Positions 24,974 through 34,370 of a stretch of 64,000 nt of DNA are shown piece by piece. How positions within the stretch are numbered: position 1 is the first letter of the stretch; each line of letters opens with the position of its first letter. The translations under genes were made by a program, and so were the position numbers. The stretch is from JAEUKQ01 sp964414755 (GTDB lineage Bacteria > Pseudomonadota > Alphaproteobacteria > JAEUKQ01), in NCBI GenBank assembly GCA_964414755.1, contig CAYPXH010000004.1, positions 11,302-75,301 of the forward strand, read 5' to 3'. The notes beneath the pieces are model-generated. The model was not told where the DNA came from and did not search any database. It saw only the letters and a list, made by a program, of their open reading frames with translations.

Positions 24974-26928
24974 TACGTTTTGAGCTCGGGCAGGTTGCGA
25001 AATAACTCTAAAGCTTCGGGGTTAGCCAGGGCTTCTTTGTTACTGATTGTACGGCCAGCAACAATATCACGGACTGCAAGTTCAACAATTTTACCACTAC
25101 GTGTACGTGGAATATCGGCAACCTGAATGATTTTGGCTGGTACATGACGTGGCGAGGCATTTTTCCGGATGATTTGACGGATTTTTTGTTGCAAAGCTTC
25201 ATTCAGGCTAAATGGCTGTTTTAATCGTACGAACAAAACTACCCGCACATCATTTTGCCAATCTTGACCAATCGCTATACTTTCTTGAACTTCCGGGCAT
25301 TTTTCAACTTGGCGATATATTTCAGCGGTACCAATGCGCACCCCGCCAGGTTTTAACACAGCGTCCGAACGCCCGTAAATAATAAACCCGCCATGCTTGG
25401 TTTCTTCGGCATAGTCGCCGTGGCACCAAACATTCGGAAAGCGATCAAAATAGGCTTGCCGGTATTTTTGATTATCGGGGTCATTCCAGAATCCGATGGG
25501 CATTGACGGAAAAGGGGCCGTGCAAACAAGCTCGCCTTTCTCGCCAATTACTTTTTGGCCTAAATCATTCCATATCTCGACCTTCATGCCTAATCCAGCG
25601 GTTTGAATCTCTCCTTCAAAAACCGGTGCGGTTGGGTTGCCAAGCACGAAACAGGAAACAATATCAGTTCCACCAGAAATAGATGCCAGACATACATCAT
25701 TTTTGATGCATTGATAGACATACTTGAATCCATCAGGCGATAATGGCGATCCAGTTGAAAGAACCATACGCAGTTTAGGAAAATGATGGGTAGATGATGG
25801 TTTTAGGTTCGCTTTAGAACAAGCATCAATATATTTTGCAGAGGTACCAAAATGGGTACATTCATATTGGCTAATAAAATCAAATAAAATATCTGCTTTT
25901 GGGTGAAAGGGCGAGCCGTCATATAATAATAGACTGGCTTCACTTGCAAGTGCGCTAACCATCCAGTTCCACATCATCCAACCACAGGTTGTATAATAAA
26001 ACAGGCGGTCATTCTTGCCAAGGTTGCTATGCAACCTATGTTCTTTTAAATGTTGTAACAAGGTGCCGCCTGCACCATGAATAATACATTTTGGTTTACC
26101 AGTCGTGCCAGATGAAAAAAGAATATATAAGGGATGGTTAAAAGGAAATCTTTCGAAAACCAGGGTTGATCCAAAGTATTTCTTTTCAAGATCCGTAAAA
26201 AGGGCTGCGTTCGGAATGTGATTTAAATTAGTGTAACTATAAGTGTTAGAAAAGACGACAATTTTTTCAATCGTTGGCAGCTGAGGCAAAAATTCCTGAA
26301 CTTTGGATAAAGAGTCAAAAGTTTTTCCTTGATAAAAATATCCGTCTGCACAAAGAAGAACTTTTGGTTCAATTTGACTGAAACGATCAACAACACCGGC
26401 ACTGCCAAAATCAGGCGAGCAGGATGACCAGACAGCTCCTATGCTTGCAGTGGCCAAGGCACCAATGATTGCTTCTGGTATGTTGGGTATAAAGGCCGCT
26501 ACCCGGTCGCCGGGTTTTACGCCATAATCTTTTAAAACATTTGCCAAACAGACCACACGATCATAGAGCTTTTTATAACTCAGGCGTGTTTTTATTTGAT
26601 CTTCCGACCAATAAAGAATAGCTGTTTCTTGATCCTGACGGCGCAAAAGATTCTCGGCAAAATTAAGCCGTCCTTCGGGAAAAAAACGTGTGCCTGGCAT
26701 TTTATATAGGCCACTGCTCATGGCCGCTGGTCCCATTTCGCCTATAACCTGACAAAAATTCCACAATGATTGCCAAAAAAGTCCTGGGTTTGCGGTTGAC
26801 CAGTGATGCAGATCATTATAATCCTTTAATTTATTGGCATGCTGCTTGTTAACGTGTTCACGAAATATTTCAAGATTTGCACTTGAAATTTGTTTTAAGC
26901 TTGGTTGCCAAAGCGGTTTTGGTTGCAT
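24973..26928 (-). CDS. Acetoacetyl-CoA synthetase
   Basis: 651-residue acyl-adenylate-forming enzyme that activates acetoacetate to acetoacetyl-CoA, a route for using ketone bodies or polyhydroxybutyrate breakdown products. The AMP-binding P-loop 'ILFSSGTTGKPKCIIHGAGG', 'YGRSDAVLKPGGVRIGTAEI' and the C-terminal Lys loop 'PRTRSGKIVELAVRDIV' are clear. The N terminus 'WQPSLKQISSANLEIFREHV' and 'TTCGWMMWNWMVSALASEAS' distinguish it from acetyl-CoA synthetase and match the AACS subfamily (about 650 residues). It is divergent from an EamA exporter and coupled to rmuC. Confidence 0.93.
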   Translation of the reverse strand: MQPKPLWQPSLKQISSANLEIFREHVNKQHANKLKDYNDLHHWSTANPGLFWQSLWNFCQVIGEMGPAAMSSGLYKMPGTRFFPEGRLNFAENLLRRQDQETAILYWSEDQIKTRLSYKKLYDRVVCLANVLKDYGVKPGDRVAAFIPNIPEAIIGALATASIGAVWSSCSPDFGSAGVVDRFSQIEPKVLLCADGYFYQGKTFDSLSKVQEFLPQLPTIEKIVVFSNTYSYTNLNHIPNAALFTDLEKKYFGSTLVFERFPFNHPLYILFSSGTTGKPKCIIHGAGGTLLQHLKEHRLHSNLGKNDRLFYYTTCGWMMWNWMVSALASEASLLLYDGSPFHPKADILFDFISQYECTHFGTSAKYIDACSKANLKPSSTHHFPKLRMVLSTGSPLSPDGFKYVYQCIKNDVCLASISGGTDIVSCFVLGNPTAPVFEGEIQTAGLGMKVEIWNDLGQKVIGEKGELVCTAPFPSMPIGFWNDPDNQKYRQAYFDRFPNVWCHGDYAEETKHGGFIIYGRSDAVLKPGGVRIGTAEIYRQVEKCPEVQESIAIGQDWQNDVRVVLFVRLKQPFSLNEALQQKIRQIIRKNASPRHVPAKIIQVADIPRTRSGKIVELAVRDIVAGRTISNKEALANPEALELFRNLPELKT

Positions 26929-27006
26929 ATAGTAATTTTTCCCTTGCTTTGCATTTGGGGCTTGAACGAATCATTACTTATTTTCACTACTTTCTGTTGT
27001 TGTGCA

Positions 27007-27936
27007 ATGATTAAAATTACCGCTTCCATGAAACAAATGTCCGTTGCTTGGAAAACAGCTTTTTGGACTATTGGATCCGCAATTCTATTTTCAATGCTTG
27101 GTGCAATTGTGCGGCATTTATCCGAACATATGCATACATTCCAGGTGTCATTTTTTCGCTGTGCTGCTGGATTAGTCTTTATGTTACCCTGGTTATTGCA
27201 TCAGGGGATGGGGGCTCTAAAAACCAGACGTCTAGGTCTTTATACGGCTCGTTGTTTTCTGGGATTAGTATCGATGCAAATGGGTTATTATGCATTGTCT
27301 CTCATTTCTTTTGCTGACTCAACAGCCCTTAGTTTTACAACACCCTTATTTGCAACAGCAATGGCTGCCTTATTTTTGGGCGAGGTTGTGCGCATTCGCC
27401 GTTGGACAGCAACAATTGTTGGCTTTATTGGAGTTATTATTATTATTCGTCCTGGGGCAGGAGCACTAAATATTGGTGTATTATTGGCAACTGGCGCTGC
27501 AGCACTGTCGGCGGTGGTTACATTGATAGTGAAGCAACTAACGAAAACCGAGTCACCTACAACCATTGTTACTTTTATGGTTCTATTGATGACACCAATG
27601 GCATTACCCCTAGCTATTTGGGTTTGGCAAGCACCTGCCCCGATAGATTGGTTGTGGATTTTACTGATGGGGGTTTGTGGATCAGCGGGGCATATTTGTT
27701 TAGTGCGTGCCTTTGCCCTGGCTGATGCGTCGGTGGTCATGAATTTCGATTATACAAGAATGGTGTTTGCAACCATGATTGGCTGGATTGCGTTTGGCGA
27801 ATTTCCAGATCTATGGACTTGGATTGGATCAGGGGTTATCGTTGCATCAACCCTTTACATAGCACACCGCGAAGCATTACGACGGCAATCGATTGCAGCA
27901 CCTGCCGCTGCTAAATCAGGCGATCCTACGGCCTAG
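27007..27936 (+). CDS. EamA-type drug/metabolite exporter
   Basis: Inner-membrane protein of the DMT superfamily with two EamA repeats and about ten membrane helices over 309 residues. Landmarks are 'FWTIGSAILFSMLGAIVRHL', 'FFRCAAGLVFMLPWL', 'LALADASVVMNFDYTRMVF' (first residues shifted) and 'GEFPDLWTWIGSGVIVASTL'. The substrate is unknown; relatives export amino acids, nucleosides or riboflavin-like compounds. The start is uncertain: I use the ATG at 27007, which leaves a promoter space before the divergent synthetase gene, but ATGs at 27028 and 27037 are possible and none has a good ribosome site. The C-terminal tail is Ala-rich and cytoplasmic. Confidence 0.87.
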   Translation: MIKITASMKQMSVAWKTAFWTIGSAILFSMLGAIVRHLSEHMHTFQVSFFRCAAGLVFMLPWLLHQGMGALKTRRLGLYTARCFLGLVSMQMGYYALSLISFADSTALSFTTPLFATAMAALFLGEVVRIRRWTATIVGFIGVIIIIRPGAGALNIGVLLATGAAALSAVVTLIVKQLTKTESPTTIVTFMVLLMTPMALPLAIWVWQAPAPIDWLWILLMGVCGSAGHICLVRAFALADASVVMNFDYTRMVFATMIGWIAFGEFPDLWTWIGSGVIVASTLYIAHREALRRQSIAAPAAAKSGDPTA

Positions 27937-27939
27937 TTG

Positions 27940-28239
27940 TTAAGGTTTCTTCAAAAAATTTTCTATTCTGGTTGCCATTTCTATATCACGTATGGATATA
28001 TCATTGCAATCATGGGTTGTTAACCTAATCTCAACTTTATTGTATACATTGCTCCATTCGGGATGGTGATTCATTTGTTCGGCGACTAACGCGATACGCG
28101 ACATAAAAGCCCAGGCTTGATTAAAGTCGGCGAAAATAAAAATTTTGCGTATGGCTTTACTGGATTCTTCCAGTGCCCAACCTGGCAAATTTAAAAGTAG
28201 TTTCTTTTTTTCGGGGGGTGATAACGGGTTAATTGTCAT
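27940..28239 (-). CDS. phhB: Pterin-4a-carbinolamine dehydratase
   Basis: 99-residue enzyme that dehydrates 4a-hydroxytetrahydrobiopterin, recycling the cofactor of aromatic amino acid hydroxylases. Active-site motif 'EQMNHHPEWSNVYNKVEIRL' followed by 'TTHDCNDIS' is characteristic, with the His-His-Pro-Glu-Trp core intact. It begins seven bases after cobT, so the two are probably one transcript, although the functions are unrelated. No phenylalanine hydroxylase gene is in the window. Confidence 0.95.
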   Translation of the reverse strand: MTINPLSPPEKKKLLLNLPGWALEESSKAIRKIFIFADFNQAWAFMSRIALVAEQMNHHPEWSNVYNKVEIRLTTHDCNDISIRDIEMATRIENFLKKP

Positions 28240-28245
28240 GATTTT

Positions 28246-29283
28246 TTATTCCTTGTTGATTTTACCAGAAACATCCGCTTCGGCGAAGGTAGCCATGCCA
28301 TTATGACAGGCAATGGCTGCTTTAATAATAGGTATCATTAATGCTGCTCCGCTGCCTTCACCAAGCCTAAGATTAAAGTCAAGCATGGCTGTTTTCTGGA
28401 TTTTTTGAAGCAATAATTTGTGTCCTGGTTCGCTTGATTGATGGGCAACAATGCAGTGATCTAAAGCCGATGGATGATAGGCATATAAAACACTGGCAGC
28501 AGCGGTGCAGGCAAATCCATCAAGGATAACTGGTATGCGTGCTAAGCGGGCTGCAATAATAGACCCTGCAATGGCTGCAAGCTCCATACCACCAACATGC
28601 TGCATCCAATCAAAACCGTCGGTAGCCTGATTTTTATGCAATTTAATAGCTTGCTCGACAAGGTTAACTTTACGTAACCAGGCTGCTTGGTCAATACCTG
28701 TGCCATAACCAACCCAGTCTTTGGCGTTACCGCCAAATATGCCCAAACATAAAGCAGCGGCAGAACTGCTATTGCCAATTCCCATTTCCCCAAGACATAA
28801 TAAATCAACCCCTGGTTCAACAGCCATCATACCATAAGCGAATGATCGAACACATTCTTCGCTACTCATGGCAGGTTTTTCACTAAAATCAGCTGTTCCT
28901 TGTTCCAGTGCCATTTCGTAAACACGCAGATCGGCGTCAAATTCTTGACATAATTGGTTAATTGCACCACCACCTTGAACGAAATTTTGAACCATTTGAC
29001 GCGTTACTGTCGATGGGTATGCTGAGACTTGATGGCGGTTAATGCCATGATTTCCCGCAAAAACGGCAACACGGGGATGTTGTAAATTGGGTGGATATTG
29101 ATTGCGCCATCCAACAAACCAAGCTACTATCTCCTCGAGCTTGCCAAGAGCCCCCGAGGGCTTTGTTAGCTGGCGATCACGTTCGTAGAAACGTTCAATA
29201 TGTTCTGATGATGCAGATGGAAAATGATTTATAATTTGACGAATCTCGTCTAAATGGAAAAAATCCTGGGGCGATTTATGCAT
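28246..29283 (-). CDS. cobT: Nicotinate-nucleotide:dimethylbenzimidazole phosphoribosyltransferase CobT
   Basis: Makes alpha-ribazole phosphate, the lower ligand of cobalamin. 345 residues with 'LTKPSGALGKLEEIVAWFVG', 'AVFAGNHGINRHQVSAYPS', 'LCLGEMGIGNSSSAAAL', 'DPGSI' region replaced by 'LAAIAGSIIAARL', and the catalytic-Glu segment 'LRLGEGSGAALMIPIIKAA'. These correspond to the Salmonella-type CobT. It is divergent from cobS, its pathway partner, with 82 bases between starts. No cobalamin riboswitch is apparent in that spacer. Confidence 0.95.
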   Translation of the reverse strand: MHKSPQDFFHLDEIRQIINHFPSASSEHIERFYERDRQLTKPSGALGKLEEIVAWFVGWRNQYPPNLQHPRVAVFAGNHGINRHQVSAYPSTVTRQMVQNFVQGGGAINQLCQEFDADLRVYEMALEQGTADFSEKPAMSSEECVRSFAYGMMAVEPGVDLLCLGEMGIGNSSSAAALCLGIFGGNAKDWVGYGTGIDQAAWLRKVNLVEQAIKLHKNQATDGFDWMQHVGGMELAAIAGSIIAARLARIPVILDGFACTAAASVLYAYHPSALDHCIVAHQSSEPGHKLLLQKIQKTAMLDFNLRLGEGSGAALMIPIIKAAIACHNGMATFAEADVSGKINKE

Positions 29284-29365
29284 CAGCTTCTCGATAAATA
29301 AGTCTTTTAAAAGCCAAAGAATACCAGCTAAATTATGTGATGCAATCTAAAAACAGGGTAATTAT

Positions 29366-30130
29366 GTGACTTATATTATTGTCGATTTTTGTCAGGCTTT
29401 TCGCTTCTTAACAATTATTCCCCTTGGTCATTTGGAATGGCTTGTCAAAAAAAGCAAGCAGCGTCGTTTATCTGCATTTGTTTGGGCATTTCCCTTGGTT
29501 GGGTCTTTTTTGGCGGCGTTGGGGTATGGTACCTATCAAGGATTTATTCAATTATTTCCTGATAATATAGCGATAACCCTGATGATGGTGATATTAATTG
29601 TTATGACCGGGGCGTTGCATGAAGATGGCTTAGCTGATTCGGCAGATGGATTGGGCGGCAGATCGGTTGTCGAACGGCTAACAATTATGAAGGATCACCG
29701 AATTGGTGTTTACGGGACATTATCGTTAATGAGTTTGTTATTTCTGCGCTGGCAGTTATTGCTGGCGTTGGTTGTTCGTTCAGAGCAATTCCTTTTTATA
29801 TTAATTGCCGAGCAGTCAGTTTCCCGTTTTTGGATGGGTGCTGCACTTTATGCCAGCAAACCAGCTAAAAAATCGGGCTTGGCTTTTTCGGTTGGTAAAC
29901 CAAATGCCCAAGCAATATGTTATTCTGGGGTTATCACGCTATTGTGTTTGTTAGGTTTAAACTGGCAGACGGTAGCGGTACTGTGTATAACGACATTAAT
30001 GTTGTTTTTTATATTTCTTGCTATTAGTAAAAGATTATTTGGGGGTATTACCGGTGATTTAGTAGGAGCTTTACAGCAGTTACAACAATTGCTTGTTCTG
30101 ATTATTTGTTTGGGTTGTACAAGCTTTTAG
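29366..30130 (+). CDS. cobS: Adenosylcobinamide-GDP ribazoletransferase CobS
   Basis: Membrane-embedded cobalamin synthase that joins adenosylcobinamide-GDP and alpha-ribazole. 254 residues with several membrane helices and the family motif 'HEDGLADSADGLGGR' followed by 'IMKDHRIGVYGTLSL'; the Asp-rich part resembles CDP-alcohol transferase chemistry. The start is a GTG at 29366, with AGGG about 8 bases upstream. The neighbour cobT supplies the ribazole substrate. The other expected partner (CobU/CobP) is not in the window. Confidence 0.95.
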   Translation: MTYIIVDFCQAFRFLTIIPLGHLEWLVKKSKQRRLSAFVWAFPLVGSFLAALGYGTYQGFIQLFPDNIAITLMMVILIVMTGALHEDGLADSADGLGGRSVVERLTIMKDHRIGVYGTLSLMSLLFLRWQLLLALVVRSEQFLFILIAEQSVSRFWMGAALYASKPAKKSGLAFSVGKPNAQAICYSGVITLLCLLGLNWQTVAVLCITTLMLFFIFLAISKRLFGGITGDLVGALQQLQQLLVLIICLGCTSF

Positions 30131-30174
30131 CGTTCTGGTAATTTTTATCTAAAAGATGCGCTGTTTTGGAATGT

Positions 30175-30202
30175 TTGCATTGCACGTGGAAAGGGGTATA
30201 AT
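30175..30202 (+). promoter_or_regulatory. Probable promoter of the SYLF-domain gene
   Basis: A perfect -10 box TATAAT (30197-30202) lies about 47 bases before the start. A weak -35 (TTGCAT, 30175-30180) is 16 bases upstream of it. Location between cobS and the next gene fits. Confidence 0.5.
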
Positions 30203-30249
30203 CAGCCTGTTGCTTAAGGTATTATTTTACGTTGCCAAGGAGAATTAAA

Positions 30250-30945
30250 ATGAGAACAACAGTAAAATTTTTTTTGTATGCCAGGCTGGCATTCGCTTTT
30301 TTAGGTATATTCTGGTTGATAAAACCAGTTCAGGCCTTAACCCAGCAACAAGAGATTATCGAAAAAGCACGGCTAACTTTTTTAAAATTGGTAACCGGCC
30401 AAGAATTTAAAAGTCTGCCCGGTTATGTTAAGCAAGCTAAGGCCATTCTCATTTTCCCCAATTTGGTTAAAGGGGGCTTTATTGTAGGCGCAGAAGGTGG
30501 AACAGGCGTACTACTAGTACGGGATGATGTTAAGGGATGGAGTGATCCGGCCTTTTATACATTAGCTTCAGGAAGTATCGGGCTGCAGATTGGTGGGCAA
30601 GTATCCGAAGTTGTTTTTACAATTATGACCCCTAAGGGGGTAGAAGCCCTTATCCGTAATCAATTTAAGTTTGGTGGAAGTGTTAGTATTGCCGCGGGTC
30701 CGGTAGGAATCGGTGTTGGTACATCTAGCGGCACGAATTTTGAGGCAGACGTATATTCCTTTTCCTCAAGCGTTGGGCTATTTGGTGGTATTTCATTTGA
30801 TGGTGCAGGGGTTTTGGCGCGTGAAAGCCATAATACGGCTTATTATGGCAAGGGTGCAACGCCACAGTCCATATTAATTGATCGACGCTTTACCAACCCT
30901 GCAGCTAAATTGTTAAAGGATGCAATAACCCAACATAGTCGTTAG
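30250..30945 (+). CDS. Exported SYLF-domain (Ysc84-like) lipid-binding protein
   Basis: 231 residues with an N-terminal signal segment ('FFLYARLAFAFLGIFWLI', probable cleavage near 'VQA') and a SYLF domain: 'YVKQAKAILIFPNLVKGGF', 'GGTGVLLVRDDVKGWSDPAF', 'TLASGSIGLQIGGQVSEVV', 'SFDGAGVLARESHNTAYYG'. Eukaryotic SYLF proteins bind phosphoinositides; bacterial exported ones have no settled role, probably lipid binding at the periplasmic face. A textbook AAGGAG six bases before the ATG fixes the start. Single gene with its own promoter. Confidence 0.9.
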   Translation: MRTTVKFFLYARLAFAFLGIFWLIKPVQALTQQQEIIEKARLTFLKLVTGQEFKSLPGYVKQAKAILIFPNLVKGGFIVGAEGGTGVLLVRDDVKGWSDPAFYTLASGSIGLQIGGQVSEVVFTIMTPKGVEALIRNQFKFGGSVSIAAGPVGIGVGTSSGTNFEADVYSFSSSVGLFGGISFDGAGVLARESHNTAYYGKGATPQSILIDRRFTNPAAKLLKDAITQHSR

Positions 30946-31011
30946 TTAAAACAACCGGCCGCTATGTTGAAAAAATAAATCCATATACAATAAAGACGAT
31001 GGCAATTTAGC

Positions 31012-32343
31012 CTATTTTAGGGATTGCGGTTTTGTGGGACCAACAATTGTAAAAAAGAGATTTTCTTTTTGGAACAACCGTTTAGCAACACGCTTGGCAT
31101 CGTTCAGTGTGATTTTTTCAATAAGTTGTTGACGTTGATGTGTTACATAATCTTTGTCATAACCAATAAGGCGCAATCCGAGAAGAGCGCTTGCTGTTGA
31201 CCGTGTATTATCGAATCGTAGCGGAAAAGAACCAATCAGATGGGTTTTTGCCAGGTCAAGTTCAGCTTGGGATGGTCCTTCTTCAGCCATTTTGTCCCAT
31301 TCTGCACGTATAAGTTCAATGACCCTATCGGTGTTTTCTGCTGCTGTGGTCAATGAACCTAGCAGTAAATGTGCATAGTTTAAGCTATAAAACGTAGTGC
31401 TAATACCATAAGTTAGACCATTCTCAACTCTAACTTTCTGCATCAAGCGGCTTGAAAAGCCCCCAGCACCCATAATTTCATTAAGCACGTATCCAACCAT
31501 ATAGTCAGGATCTTCCCTGCTTATTCCGGCATGACCGAAAACTATTGCTGTTTGACTGCTACTCATCGGTTGGTAAAATAATCCCGTTTTATTCGAAACA
31601 GGTTCTTGCCACGAAGAAACCCTGCCGGCAACTGGCAATTGGCTAAAGGTTTTATCTAATAAATCAGCCAGTTCACCTGGGGTAATATCACCAACCACTA
31701 CCACAAGCATATGGTTACGGTTTAAGTTCTTTTGAGCAAAATCTTTAAGGTCGTTTTGGGTGATTCGGGCAATTGTTTCTGCTGTGCCATAAAGAGGTCG
31801 ACCATAGGGATGATCGGTAAAAAACATTTTATCCCAATTTTGGCTGGCAATCGCCGCAGGTGATTCCTGTAGACGGCGAAAATAGGAATAATATTGTTCT
31901 CTTGTACGTTCAACATCTGCATCATCAAACCGTGCTGCTACAAGAACATCCTTGATTAGGTCGAATGTTTGGCTGCGAAACTTACTTAATCCCCGCACGC
32001 TGATAGTAATATTATCATGTCCTGATCTTGCAGACAGCTCGATTCCCAGTTCTTCTAGTTTTTGTTGAAACGTTAAATAGTTTTTGTCGCCCGCAGCATC
32101 GGTGATCAACGACATCGAAAAGCTTTTTAAACCCAATTTATCAGCGGGGTCAGGACTGATATTTTTAAAACCGATAGCCATGGAAAAAATGGGAACTTGA
32201 TGATCTTCTACCAGCCAAGCTTCAATGCCATTTTTTGAGATAACTGTTTGAATATCAAATGCCCGGGCAGGCAAGCACGAAAAACCGACAATAAACCATG
32301 CTAAAAACAGCTGATAACAGCGGTAGAGTTTATTTTTATTCAT
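31012..32343 (-). CDS. M16-family peptidase homologue without the zinc motif
   Basis: 443 residues with a signal peptide ('YQLFLAWFIVGFSCLPARA') and the two-lobed pitrilysin fold ('GIEAWLVEDHQVPIFSMAIG', 'NHMLVVVVGDITPGEL', 'GAGGFSSRLMQKVRVENGLT' and 'YGIS'). The position where active members have HxxEH reads 'LGLKSFSMSLITDAA', so it lacks the zinc ligands. It retains the Arg/Tyr-type substrate-contact region of a regulatory partner. I start at the ATG at 32343, 11 bases after the upstream peptidase gene; a longer frame would overlap that gene. It likely pairs with the active subunit encoded next to it, as in processing-peptidase-like heterodimers. Confidence 0.9.
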   Translation of the reverse strand: MNKNKLYRCYQLFLAWFIVGFSCLPARAFDIQTVISKNGIEAWLVEDHQVPIFSMAIGFKNISPDPADKLGLKSFSMSLITDAAGDKNYLTFQQKLEELGIELSARSGHDNITISVRGLSKFRSQTFDLIKDVLVAARFDDADVERTREQYYSYFRRLQESPAAIASQNWDKMFFTDHPYGRPLYGTAETIARITQNDLKDFAQKNLNRNHMLVVVVGDITPGELADLLDKTFSQLPVAGRVSSWQEPVSNKTGLFYQPMSSSQTAIVFGHAGISREDPDYMVGYVLNEIMGAGGFSSRLMQKVRVENGLTYGISTTFYSLNYAHLLLGSLTTAAENTDRVIELIRAEWDKMAEEGPSQAELDLAKTHLIGSFPLRFDNTRSTASALLGLRLIGYDKDYVTHQRQQLIEKITLNDAKRVAKRLFQKENLFFTIVGPTKPQSLK

Positions 32344-32354
32344 GAAACACCTGT

Positions 32355-33722
32355 TTATTCGACGGTTAATTTTGGTGATAACGTTCCCGTTACGGCATTT
32401 TCCAGTTTTAAGAATTCTTGTGCGTGTAATTGGATGGTCTTGGCATCGATCATGCGCATTTTGGTTGACCAGGTTTGCAGATCGTTTAATTGCCAACCGG
32501 TTGCCAGCCCAATTAAAACATATTCACTAAGGTTTGTAAGATCGTCACGTGCCTTAATGATGGCGTTATCTAACGATGTTTGGGCACGCTGAATTTCTTC
32601 TTGGGTAACAGGAATTTTTTTTATGGTATCGATTTCCTGATTAATAATTTGTTCGATTTTGTCATAATTTTCCTTGCGCAATGCGGTAACATAAATGCTA
32701 AAAACTGCATAATCGCGGTAGGAGGTATCAAGATAAGCGCTAACAGAACTTGCCAACTTATCTTCAATAACCAGCCTTTTATAAAGGCGGCTATTGCTGT
32801 TCCCGCCCAAGATTTCTGCAAGTAATTCAGATGGTATGCTGTCTGTTTTTTTGGCAAATTCAATTTTATAAAAACGCTGCCAGCGAAAATCTTGATTTTT
32901 TTCTGAATTGAAATCAATACGCCTTGGCATATTGAGCGGTGGGTCTGATAACCTATTTAAGGGTTTTAAGTTGGATTTAGCAGGAATATGGCCATAATAT
33001 TTATTGGCAAGCAAGCGAACCTGATCGGTTTTAACATCGCCAATGATCATTAATATCGCATTGTTGGGTGTATACCACCGTTGGTAAAATTCAAGTGCAT
33101 CCTGGGCTGTTAATTGATTAACTTCATGATCCCAGCCAATCACAGGTCGCCCATAGGGATGATGCAAAAATAGCACAGCTTGCATCATGCTATAAAGTTG
33201 GCTAGAAGGGGGATCAATGTGATTTTGCCGTATTTCTTCGCGAACCACCTGTTTTTCTGCACTAAATCCTGGTTCCTCAATAATCAAATTTTCCATACGA
33301 TCGGCTTCAAGCTGCATAATAAGTTCAAGAAAATTTGACGCAACAGTTTGGTGATAAACCGTATAATCTTGCGTGGTGAAAGCGTTCATCTGACCGCCAA
33401 CACGGTGAATTTGTTGATCATAAAAGCCAACAGGGTAATTTTTTGTTGCTTTGAACAGCAGATGTTCTAAAAAGTGGGCAAGCCCTGACTTGCCAGATTC
33501 TTCATCCGCAGAACCCACCCGATATAAAAGCATTTGCGTTACAATAGGAGCGCGGTTGCTAGGCATAACAACAACCTGTAGGCCATTTGACAGCACAAAT
33601 GTTTCAATCTGGAAGTCAAGAGGTGTAGGATTTGACACAGTTTGTGCTAGCACCGATCGCCCAGCAAAAACCAAGCATACAATCGACACCAAACGCCCCA
33701 GGCGCAGCAAAATCCTGGTCAT
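32355..33722 (-). CDS. M16-family zinc peptidase (active subunit)
   Basis: 455 residues, signal peptide at the N terminus ('LVSIVCLVFAGRSVLAQ'), then the inverted zinc motif HxxEH as 'GLAHFLEHLLFKATKNYP'. The distal Glu region is 'IEEPGFSAEKQVVREEIRQN'. Together these make a catalytically complete exported pitrilysin-type metallopeptidase acting on peptides in the periplasm. The pairing of this HxxEH protein with a zinc-less partner directly downstream is the alphaproteobacterial relative of mitochondrial processing peptidase. Upstream lie bamF, lspA and ileS on the same strand with short spacers, suggesting one long operon. Confidence 0.93.
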   Translation of the reverse strand: MTRILLRLGRLVSIVCLVFAGRSVLAQTVSNPTPLDFQIETFVLSNGLQVVVMPSNRAPIVTQMLLYRVGSADEESGKSGLAHFLEHLLFKATKNYPVGFYDQQIHRVGGQMNAFTTQDYTVYHQTVASNFLELIMQLEADRMENLIIEEPGFSAEKQVVREEIRQNHIDPPSSQLYSMMQAVLFLHHPYGRPVIGWDHEVNQLTAQDALEFYQRWYTPNNAILMIIGDVKTDQVRLLANKYYGHIPAKSNLKPLNRLSDPPLNMPRRIDFNSEKNQDFRWQRFYKIEFAKKTDSIPSELLAEILGGNSNSRLYKRLVIEDKLASSVSAYLDTSYRDYAVFSIYVTALRKENYDKIEQIINQEIDTIKKIPVTQEEIQRAQTSLDNAIIKARDDLTNLSEYVLIGLATGWQLNDLQTWSTKMRMIDAKTIQLHAQEFLKLENAVTGTLSPKLTVE

Positions 33723-33752
33723 CCCAACACCTCCACTTTTGAAGCAATTCGA

Positions 33753-34334
33753 TTAGTTATTAAATAAACTATCAAAGAACGAACGTTTGCGTAATTTGAG
33801 ATTCGGTGTAGCACCAGTTGTTATTGGGCGACCCGCAGCAATATTGTCAGCTATCCGTTTTTGTTCAGCAACCGGGTCTAAAACAACACCCGGACTGGCA
33901 GGCCCACGCGACGAAAATAGACGTGACAGTAAGCTGCGGTTAGACCGGTTAATCGATGCTGTTTCCTGTTCCACTAACCTGCGAATGTCTGATGGGACGC
34001 TTTTAACGCCTGTACTTTCAATCAGACTGGCTTCACCAGCCGAAGAAACACCTAATGCCTGATTATTGTTGTTAAGAACACCACTAATCGCTGTTTCAGC
34101 CCGATCAACGGAAGAACCAGTATTACGGTTGGGGGCACCAGGTTGCGGTGCACGCAGGGCAAAATCAGGCGGTAGGGTAAGTGCTGGGTATGTTGTCACC
34201 ATAAATTCGTCGGGGGCTTGTGTTTTGCCAATACCCAAAGATTGTTTAATACCCTCGCACCCGGTTAAGCTTATGCCCATTGCAGACGCAAGAATAAAAA
34301 AAGATATTTTTTTTGAATTAACCAAATTGCTCAT
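33753..34334 (-). CDS. bamF: DUF3035 outer-membrane lipoprotein (BamF)
   Basis: 193-residue lipoprotein: basic N terminus, hydrophobic stretch and lipobox 'LTGC' with Cys26 as the lipidated residue, then 'PDEFMVTTYPALTLPPDFAL', the DUF3035 hallmark. Members were identified in Caulobacter as BamF, a lineage-specific subunit of the BAM outer-membrane assembly machine. The start at 34334 is chosen because AGGG lies 8 bases upstream and it gives a proper lipoprotein signal. A TTG further up is less likely. lspA, the signal peptidase that would process it, is the next gene upstream. Confidence 0.88.
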   Translation of the reverse strand: MSNLVNSKKISFFILASAMGISLTGCEGIKQSLGIGKTQAPDEFMVTTYPALTLPPDFALRAPQPGAPNRNTGSSVDRAETAISGVLNNNNQALGVSSAGEASLIESTGVKSVPSDIRRLVEQETASINRSNRSLLSRLFSSRGPASPGVVLDPVAEQKRIADNIAAGRPITTGATPNLKLRKRSFFDSLFNN

Positions 34335-34370
34335 GTCCAATCCCTTTAAAGACAATAGTAAGACTCAACA

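Noticed and set aside
27288..27740. 150-codon open frame antisense to the EamA exporter
   Set aside because: Shadow frame within a clear membrane protein gene; Ile/Thr/Ala repeats are the antisense of membrane helices.
29284..29365. Cobalamin riboswitch between cobT and cobS
   Set aside because: Only 82 bases, with no B12-box-like sequence.
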